This document shows, piece by piece, positions 6,346 to 10,674 of a DNA stretch of 10,674 nt. The notes under the pieces were generated by a model. It was not told the origin of the DNA, did not search any database, and saw only the letters and a program-made list of their open reading frames with translations. Origin of the DNA: Nitrosotalea sp. (GTDB taxonomy: Archaea > Thermoproteota > Nitrososphaeria > Nitrososphaerales > Nitrosopumilaceae); assembly GCA_022545805.1 (NCBI GenBank), contig JAKEIJ010000152.1:1-10674 (forward strand), read 5' to 3'. Both the position numbers and the translations under genes were made by a program. How positions within the stretch are numbered: the stretch's first letter is position 1; every line of letters begins with the position of its first letter.

Positions 6346-7083
6346 ATGCTACCAGCAGCTGCAGGTTATGATCGAGCAATTACAGTCTTTTCTCCTGACG
6401 GTAGACTTTACCAAGTTGAATATGCTATAGAAACAGTAAGACGTGGTACTCTTGCAATAGGCATCAAAAGCAAGGATGGTATCATACTTGCAGTCGAAGA
6501 AAAACCAAGAAAATTACAAAATTCTGATATTACACAAAAAATATTCCAAGTCGATGATCACATTGGAGTTGCAGCAGCAGGCTACATTCCAGATGCAAGA
6601 TCTCAAGTCGACAATGCAAGATTCTTTTCACAAAGTAACAGAATGATATATGACGAGCCAATCGAGGTAGAATCAGTTGCAAAACACTTGGCAGATCAGG
6701 CTCAGCAATATACTCAATATGCCGGTGTGAGACCATTTGGTGTCGCACTTATAATTGCAGGAATTGACAAGAGCGGCAGCACCATATATCTGACTGACCC
6801 AAGTGGAACATACATTTCATATGATGCAGTAGCAATAGGTGCAGGTGCAGATCAAGTTACAGAGTTTCTAGAAAAGAACTACAAAAAAGATATGACAGTT
6901 GAAGATGCAGCAGCAATGGCAATCGAATCAATCTATCTAGTCAGCGAAGAAAAAGACGGTGTAAAACATATCAAGATGGCACAAATCCCACTTGCAACAA
7001 AACAACTGACCAGAACAAATGAAAAAGATATCGAACATTATGCAGTCAAGGCAAAAGAAAACATTGCCAAGAGACCAAAGTAG
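6346..7083 (+). CDS. psmA: 20S proteasome subunit alpha
   Basis: This is the alpha subunit of the archaeal 20S proteasome. It forms the outer seven-membered rings that gate substrate entry and dock ATPases such as PAN or Cdc48. From ATG 6346 the protein has 245 residues and begins MLPAAAGYDRAITVFSPDGR. This puts Tyr8-Asp9-Arg10 exactly at the gate positions of Thermoplasma alpha, which is why this start is preferred over ATG 6334 (4 residues longer) or TTG 6304. LYQVEYAIETVRRGT (21-35) is the alpha-subunit N-terminal helix. The Lys in DITQKIFQVDD (about residue 65) aligns with the pocket Lys that binds HbYX tails. YTQYAGVRPFGVALI is the conserved central strand. As expected for alpha subunits, no N-terminal Thr nucleophile is seen. 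The beta subunit is not in the window. Confidence 0.97.
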   Translation: MLPAAAGYDRAITVFSPDGRLYQVEYAIETVRRGTLAIGIKSKDGIILAVEEKPRKLQNSDITQKIFQVDDHIGVAAAGYIPDARSQVDNARFFSQSNRMIYDEPIEVESVAKHLADQAQQYTQYAGVRPFGVALIIAGIDKSGSTIYLTDPSGTYISYDAVAIGAGADQVTEFLEKNYKKDMTVEDAAAMAIESIYLVSEEKDGVKHIKMAQIPLATKQLTRTNEKDIEHYAVKAKENIAKRPK

Positions 7084-7090
7084 CATCTAA

Positions 7091-7099
7091 TATTTTATA
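7091..7099 (+). promoter_or_regulatory. TATA box for the SPOUT methylase gene
   Basis: TATTTTATA lies in the 39-nt gap after psmA, centred about 27 nt before the TTG start at 7123. That is the usual archaeal TATA-to-transcription-start distance, so the mRNA probably begins at or next to the TTG. No Shine-Dalgarno site is present. Confidence 0.6.
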
Positions 7100-7122
7100 G
7101 CACAATAATCTTAGGACAGACA

Positions 7123-7938
7123 TTGAAAATTTCAATCGCAATTCCAGATTCTTCACTTTCAGAAGAACCTACTCCACTTGACAAGGCAATGAAGATATCT
7201 CAGATTGCAAGAGCGTGTTCAATATTTCATGTAAATACAATTTACATCTACAAAGAATCTGGTGGCTCAGACAGAGACAGATCGTTGCTTAGAAATCTCC
7301 TTCGATATCTTGAAACACCGCAATACTTGCGAAAGATACTTTATCCAATAAGTGATGATTTCCAGTTTGCAGGAAGTCTCAGTCCGCTCAAAATACCATC
7401 ACATGTGCAGACGTCGGATCCAAAAAAGATCAAGGCGGGAGATGTAAGAGATGGAGTTGTGGTACAATACAAAGGAAAAAAATTTGTAAATGTCGGTTTT
7501 GAACAACTGATTCCATTTTACAGCAAGGATGAGGATGGCAAGAGGATCCTACTCAAATTCAAGGAAGGATACCCTGCTCTGACTGTAAAGCAGATCGAAA
7601 AAGAAGAGATCTCACAGTATTGGGGATATGATGTAAAAGAAGTCTCAAATATTAACACATTTCTTACCACTTGGGGATCTGCCATCATACTGACATCACG
7701 AAGGGGCAAACCCATCCACAAAACACAAAAATATTTTGACGAGATCTCACGGGAGCCGGTCTTGCTTGTCTTTGGCTCTCCAAAAAAAGGAGTCTATGAG
7801 ATCTTGGGAAAAAGCATTGGAAATATTCCACGATCTCAGGTGTTGAACTTTTTTTCAGATCAGGCAACAGAAACTGTCAGACTTGAAGAAGCAATTCTTG
7901 GAACACTTGCAGTACTTAACACTCTTACCCGTAACTAG
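7123..7938 (+). CDS. SPOUT-class RNA methyltransferase (COG2106 / SPOUT1 family)
   Basis: The 271-residue protein belongs to the Methyltrn_RNA_3 (COG2106) family, which includes Methanothermobacter MTH1 and human SPOUT1/C9orf114. It is predicted to methylate RNA using S-adenosylmethionine. The SPOUT fold is split. The N-terminal part (KISIAIPDSS, then RACSIFHVNTIYIY at 30-43) is followed by an OB-like insertion (about 95-165). The C-terminal knot has VLLVFGSPKKGVYEIL (213-228) and SDQATETVRLEEAILGTLAVLN (245-266), the latter matching the family's Q-x-T-E-T-V-R-x-E-E-A pattern. YWGYDV (166-171) is also typical. Start is TTG; the next in-frame ATG would remove the first strand. The target RNA is not known from sequence. 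Its place before rpl3, as in other archaea, suggests a link to ribosome assembly (inference). Confidence 0.9.
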   Translation: MKISIAIPDSSLSEEPTPLDKAMKISQIARACSIFHVNTIYIYKESGGSDRDRSLLRNLLRYLETPQYLRKILYPISDDFQFAGSLSPLKIPSHVQTSDPKKIKAGDVRDGVVVQYKGKKFVNVGFEQLIPFYSKDEDGKRILLKFKEGYPALTVKQIEKEEISQYWGYDVKEVSNINTFLTTWGSAIILTSRRGKPIHKTQKYFDEISREPVLLVFGSPKKGVYEILGKSIGNIPRSQVLNFFSDQATETVRLEEAILGTLAVLNTLTRN

Positions 7939-7946
7939 TTTTAATA
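7939..7946 (+). promoter_or_regulatory. TATA box for the small membrane protein gene
   Basis: TTTTAATA begins one base after the SPOUT gene stop and is centred about 28 nt before TTG 7971. This matches the spacing seen at other operon-first genes in the window and supports a leaderless transcript starting at that TTG. Confidence 0.5.
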
Positions 7947-7970
7947 CGGGATCAGTGGTGGCAAGAAATA

Positions 7971-8090
7971 TTGGATAACAAAACACTTGACAAAAAGAAG
8001 TTTTTACTTTTTGGGATTATTGTAGGTACTGCATGTGTGATAATTGGAGGCATACTGATGGTAAACAGCATCATACATTTTCTGCGCTAG
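7971..8090 (+). CDS. Small single-pass membrane protein, 39 residues, unknown function
   Basis: An open frame with a TTG start encodes MDNKTLDKKK followed by an uninterrupted hydrophobic stretch (residues 11-30, FLLFGIIVGT then ACVIIGGILM) and a short tail ending NSIIHFLR. The Lys-rich N-terminus before the helix predicts the N-terminus inside and one membrane-spanning segment. An in-frame TAA upstream (7932-7934) limits the frame, and the only plausible start is TTG 7971 (the next is a late ATG at 8058). A TATA box about 28 nt upstream supports expression. No family is recognised. A T5 run at 8098-8102 just after the stop may help termination. It lies alone between the SPOUT methylase and rpl3; no functional link is evident. 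Confidence 0.6.
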   Translation: MDNKTLDKKKFLLFGIIVGTACVIIGGILMVNSIIHFLR

Positions 8091-8133
8091 GATCTAATTT
8101 TTAAAATAAAACTTGGTATTCTCTAATTATAGA

Positions 8134-8141
8134 CTTATAAT
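8134..8141 (+). promoter_or_regulatory. TATA box of the ribosomal protein operon
   Basis: CTTATAAT is centred about 30 nt before the rpl3 ATG at 8168, in a 77-nt AT-rich gap. Transcription should start a few bases before or at the ATG, leaving little or no leader. There is no Shine-Dalgarno sequence before rpl3. Confidence 0.55.
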
Positions 8142-8167
8142 GGGCTTTTCGACAAATTTGCTTAACC

Positions 8168-9166
8168 ATGGGTCATAGGAAGCATAGTCAACCTAGGAGG
8201 GGAAGCCTTGCATATTTGCCAAGAGGCCGAGCGAAGAGCATGGAAGCCCGAATTAGAACATGGCCCAATGTAAAAGCTGAACAACCAAAACTTCTCGGTT
8301 ATGCCGGTTTCAAAGCTGCTTGTATGAGAATAGCAAGTATTGATGATCGAGAAAAGACCCCGAACTTTGGAAAACAACTTGTCGGACTTGGTACAGTTGT
8401 AGTTACTCCTCCAATGTCTATAATTGGAATCCGGGGTTATTCTAAGGACAGATATGGAATAGATTCTACTTTTGATGTTTATGCTAAAGATTTACCAAAA
8501 GAACTTTCAAGACTTTTCAAAACAAAACCAGATGAAAAAGCAATTGAAAAAGCAGAAAAATCACTTGTTCACATTGATGAACTTTATGCAATTGCAGCAG
8601 TTCTTCCACGCAAGGCAGGACTTGAACAAAAGAAACCATATGTTTTTGAAGTTGCAGTAAAAGGCGGAGATATCGCAAAACAATTTGCATTCTTAAAAGA
8701 CCTTTTAGGAAAAGAAGTAAAGATTGATCAAGTCTTTCAAAAAGGAGTTGAAGTCGACATTGCAGCAATTACAAAAGGAAAAGGTATTGAAGGTCCAATC
8801 ACAAGATGGGGTGTCAAGAAGAAACAACACAAATCAAGAAAAAGTGTCAGAGCTCTTGGTACACTAGGTCCAATCAGTCCTGCAACTATCATGTACTCGG
8901 TTCCAAGAGCCGGTCAAAGAGGTTTCCACCAAAGAACACAATACAACAGTAGAATTATGATAGTTAGCAATACTGCAAATGATGAATTAAAAATTAATCC
9001 AGCAGGTGGTTACAAACACTTTGGTCTAGTACAAGGTGATTATGTAGTAATACGCGGTTCAATTCCTGGAACTTATCGCAGACTAGTAAAACTTCGTGCA
9101 CCTGTCAGACCAAAATTGACAAAGGTCACACAACCAAAAATATTAGAGGTAATGATTAACAAATGA
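8168..9166 (+). CDS. rpl3: Large-subunit ribosomal protein uL3
   Basis: uL3 is an early assembly protein whose central extension reaches the peptidyl transferase centre. The 332-residue archaeal-type protein starts MGHRKHSQPRRGSLAYLPRG. It has FKAACMRIASIDD near 48-60, the W-rich finger base GPITRWGVKKKQHKSRKS (about 212-229), PRAGQRGFHQRTQYN (about 246-260), and INPAGGYKHFGLVQGDYVVI toward the C-terminus. Oddly, the segment usually read as G-x-W-x-P (yeast GAWHPA, Haloarcula GPWNPS) is GPISPA here, placing Ile236 where the W-finger Trp is normally found. It is the first gene of the ribosomal cluster and overlaps rpl4 by 4 nt. Confidence 0.98.
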   Translation: MGHRKHSQPRRGSLAYLPRGRAKSMEARIRTWPNVKAEQPKLLGYAGFKAACMRIASIDDREKTPNFGKQLVGLGTVVVTPPMSIIGIRGYSKDRYGIDSTFDVYAKDLPKELSRLFKTKPDEKAIEKAEKSLVHIDELYAIAAVLPRKAGLEQKKPYVFEVAVKGGDIAKQFAFLKDLLGKEVKIDQVFQKGVEVDIAAITKGKGIEGPITRWGVKKKQHKSRKSVRALGTLGPISPATIMYSVPRAGQRGFHQRTQYNSRIMIVSNTANDELKINPAGGYKHFGLVQGDYVVIRGSIPGTYRRLVKLRAPVRPKLTKVTQPKILEVMINK

Positions 9167-9978
9167 AAGTTCCAGTCTTTACAACAACAGGCTCTAAAGA
9201 TGGCGAATTAGAATTGCCACTTGTATTTTCAACTCCTATTAGAAATGAACTAATTCACAAGGCATACGTACACTTGGAATCACACTCCTTCCAAAGACAG
9301 GGAAGATATCCAAATGCAGGTATGGATGTTGTTGCAGAATCTAACAGCCCACCAACAGGTCACCACCAAGCAAGAGTCGCAAGAATGGCAGGCGGTGGAG
9401 GTGGAAGACAAGGACAAGCTGGTGGAGTTGCAATGACGAGAAAAGGAAGACAAGCACATCCTCCAACATCTGAAAGAATAATACACAAAATGTTAAACAA
9501 GAAAGAAAACCGTCTTGCTCTATGTTCTGCATTGGCAGCAACAACTTCTTCCACTCTGGTAAAACTTAGAGGCCACAAAGTAGACAAGATTGAATCATTT
9601 CCAGTTGTAGTATCTGACCAAATTGAATCTGTAGTAAAATCAAAAGATCTAGTCAAAGTTTTAGATGCATTACATCTGTCACAAGATGTAGACAGACTAC
9701 GAAGCAGACTGAAAGGTCGTTCAGGAAAACCTTTGCTAAGAGGCAGAAAGACCAAAGTAGGAAAGAGTGTCTTATTTGTAGTAAAAGATTCAAAGAATCT
9801 TTCCAAGGCATCACACTCACTTTTGGGCGTTGATGTTGTATCTGCAAAGAGTCTTAGTGTGCTTGACTTGGCTCCGGGTGCAACACCTGTAAGATTGACA
9901 GTATTTTCTAAAGGCGCAATTGAAGAGATCTCAAAAATAAAATCTCCGCATCTTGAAATTTTGGTGGCTAACAAATGA
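9163..9978 (+). CDS. rpl4: Large-subunit ribosomal protein uL4
   Basis: uL4 is a primary 23S rRNA-binding protein whose long loop lines the constriction of the nascent-peptide tunnel. The 271-residue protein has the archaeal N-terminus (VFSTPIRNELIHKAY, 21-35). The tunnel loop (about 60-100) ends in the hallmark KGRQAHPPTSE (94-104). The globular core contains ENRLALCSALAAT (115-127) and SVLDLAPGATPVRLTVFS near the C-terminus. The loop tip is unusually glycine-rich (AGGGGGRQGQAGG, 76-88). The start ATG shares ATGA with the rpl3 stop; GAGGT at 9146-9150 is a possible, rather distant, Shine-Dalgarno site. Confidence 0.98.
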   Translation: MKVPVFTTTGSKDGELELPLVFSTPIRNELIHKAYVHLESHSFQRQGRYPNAGMDVVAESNSPPTGHHQARVARMAGGGGGRQGQAGGVAMTRKGRQAHPPTSERIIHKMLNKKENRLALCSALAATTSSTLVKLRGHKVDKIESFPVVVSDQIESVVKSKDLVKVLDALHLSQDVDRLRSRLKGRSGKPLLRGRKTKVGKSVLFVVKDSKNLSKASHSLLGVDVVSAKSLSVLDLAPGATPVRLTVFSKGAIEEISKIKSPHLEILVANK

Positions 9979-10241
9979 ATATTGAAGAAGCAAATCACAT
10001 CATCCTAAAACCATACATCACTGAAAAGACATTTGCACTAGTTGAAAATGAAAGCAGAATTTGTTTCCTGGTGAGAGAAGAAGCAACCAAGCCAAAAATT
10101 GTTGAAGCAATAAAACTTCTCTACAAAGAAGATCCAATCGGACTAAACGTATGCAGAACAGTATACGGCAAGAAAGCATTTGTAAAATTCCAGACAGTTG
10201 AAAAGGCAAGAGATTTGGCTACAAAGATAGGAATGCTATAA
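9975..10241 (+). CDS. rpl23: Large-subunit ribosomal protein uL23
   Basis: uL23 sits at the tunnel exit and is the docking site for SRP and other nascent-chain factors. The 88-residue protein has the family layout: ILKPYITEKT (10-19), the strand-helix EATKPKIVEAIKLLY (36-50), a hairpin with VCRTVYGKKAFVKF, and the archaeal C-terminus DLATKIGML. The start overlaps the rpl4 stop as ATGA, with GGTG (9963-9967 region) 7 nt upstream as a likely Shine-Dalgarno site. In most archaea rpl2 follows next; here it does not. Confidence 0.97.
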   Translation: MNIEEANHIILKPYITEKTFALVENESRICFLVREEATKPKIVEAIKLLYKEDPIGLNVCRTVYGKKAFVKFQTVEKARDLATKIGML

Positions 10242-10242
10242 T

Positions 10243-10290
10243 ATGGTCAGTCGTGAATCAACTAAAGTAATGGTGAGCATAAATGGTTAA
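10243..10290 (+). other. 15-codon mini-ORF between rpl23 and rps19
   Basis: ATG at 10243, one base after the rpl23 stop, opens a frame encoding MVSRESTKVMVSING. Its stop TAA at 10288-10290 lies inside the rps19 start, an 8-nt ATGGTTAA overlap identical to the purL/purF junction. It does not resemble any part of uL2 or another protein I recognise. It may be a translated coupling peptide or chance. No protein evidence exists in the sequence beyond its exact fit. Confidence 0.3.
10272..10276 (+). promoter_or_regulatory. Shine-Dalgarno site for rps19
   Basis: GGTGA lies 6 nt before the rps19 ATG at 10283 and matches the archaeal consensus core. It fixes the rps19 start, as does an in-frame TAA at 10280-10282 immediately upstream. 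Confidence 0.6.
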
Positions 10291-10674
10291 AGAATACAAG
10301 TACCGTGGCTTAGCAATTGAAGAAATAAAGAACCTGTCCCTAGAGAAACTCTTTGAACTTTTACCGTCCAGAGCACGAAGATCACTTACAAGGGGCATCA
10401 CAGACGGCAAACGAAAACTCTTGGAAGAGATCAAGTCTGCTAATTCTGGAAAAGCCAATACACAAATCAAGACACACCTAAGAGATGTCATCGTTTTACC
10501 GTACTTTGTAGGCCTTACAATTCATGTTTATTCAGGAAAAGAATTCTTACCAGTTACAATACGACCAGAAATGGTTGGACACTATCTAGGAGAGTTTGTA
10601 CGAACCAACAAGAGAGTTATACACGGTGCACCTGGTGTAGGAGCATCCAGGTCTAGCTTGTACGTGCCATTAAA
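10283..10674 (+). CDS. rps19: Small-subunit ribosomal protein uS19 (3' end cut by window)
   Basis: uS19 sits in the head of the 30S subunit near the A-site tRNA and intersubunit bridges. The visible 130 codons cover essentially all of it. The archaeal N-terminal extension (KEYKYRGLAIEEIKNLS) comes first, then LPSRARRSLTRGI (27-39), KTHLRDVIVLPYFVGLTIHV (63-82), GKEFLPVTIRPEMVGHYLGE (85-104) and the conserved end HGAPGVGASRSSLYVPL (114-130). Archaeal homologues typically stop one residue later (PLK), so only the last bases and the stop are missing. It follows rpl23 after a 41-nt spacer with no rpl2 between. Confidence 0.97.
   Translation, partial: MVKEYKYRGLAIEEIKNLSLEKLFELLPSRARRSLTRGITDGKRKLLEEIKSANSGKANTQIKTHLRDVIVLPYFVGLTIHVYSGKEFLPVTIRPEMVGHYLGEFVRTNKRVIHGAPGVGASRSSLYVPL

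Noticed and set aside
9360..9998. 212-residue minus-strand open frame
   Set aside because: It lies entirely antisense to rpl4/rpl23, which are certain; its composition is the mirror of the coding strand and no domain is recognisable.

Overview
The window is a compact stretch of archaeal chromosome, most likely from an ammonia-oxidising-type Nitrososphaerota (Thaumarchaeota, Nitrosopumilales-like). The evidence is a 20S proteasome alpha subunit, a DUF371 protein, a COG2106 SPOUT methylase directly upstream of an archaeal-type uL3-uL4-uL23-uS19 cluster, AT-rich DNA with poly-T terminators, and TATA boxes placed about 25-30 nt before the first codon of operon-leading genes. The lineage is inferred from protein sequence feel and gene order, not from a database search.

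Left part (1-4997), purine biosynthesis: the 3' end of purQ, then purL, purF, a small stand-alone Lrp/AsnC ligand-binding (RAM) domain protein, and purC, all on the + strand. The first four overlap or nearly touch (4-nt overlap, 8-nt overlap, 1-nt gap). PurF makes phosphoribosylamine from PRPP and glutamine (step 1), PurQ/PurL convert FGAR to FGAM, and PurC makes SAICAR. The RAM protein could sense a small molecule for the operon, but nothing in the sequence proves this.

Middle part (4998-7083): a 337-nt non-coding gap starts with a run of T-tracts (a likely archaeal terminator), followed by palindromes and two potential stem-loops. A cysteine-free ArsR-like winged-helix regulator follows. 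It converges, 6 bp apart, on a minus-strand DUF371 gene, which in turn diverges from psmA (proteasome alpha) across an AT-rich gap of about 50 bp.

Right part (7084-10674), translation: a SPOUT-class RNA methylase with a TTG start, an overlooked 39-residue single-membrane-segment protein with a TTG start, then rpl3-rpl4-rpl23-rps19, with rps19 cut just before its stop codon. The ribosomal genes overlap by 4 nt, except before rps19. There rpl2, expected between rpl23 and rps19, is absent and a 15-codon mini-ORF fills the gap. uL3 lacks the tryptophan normally found at its W-finger tip.

No mobile element, CRISPR array, rRNA or tRNA was seen. The region is mostly ordinary housekeeping DNA. The points worth a second look are the uL3 substitution, the missing rpl2 with its mini-ORF, the small membrane protein, the RAM protein in the pur operon and the structured gap before the regulator.
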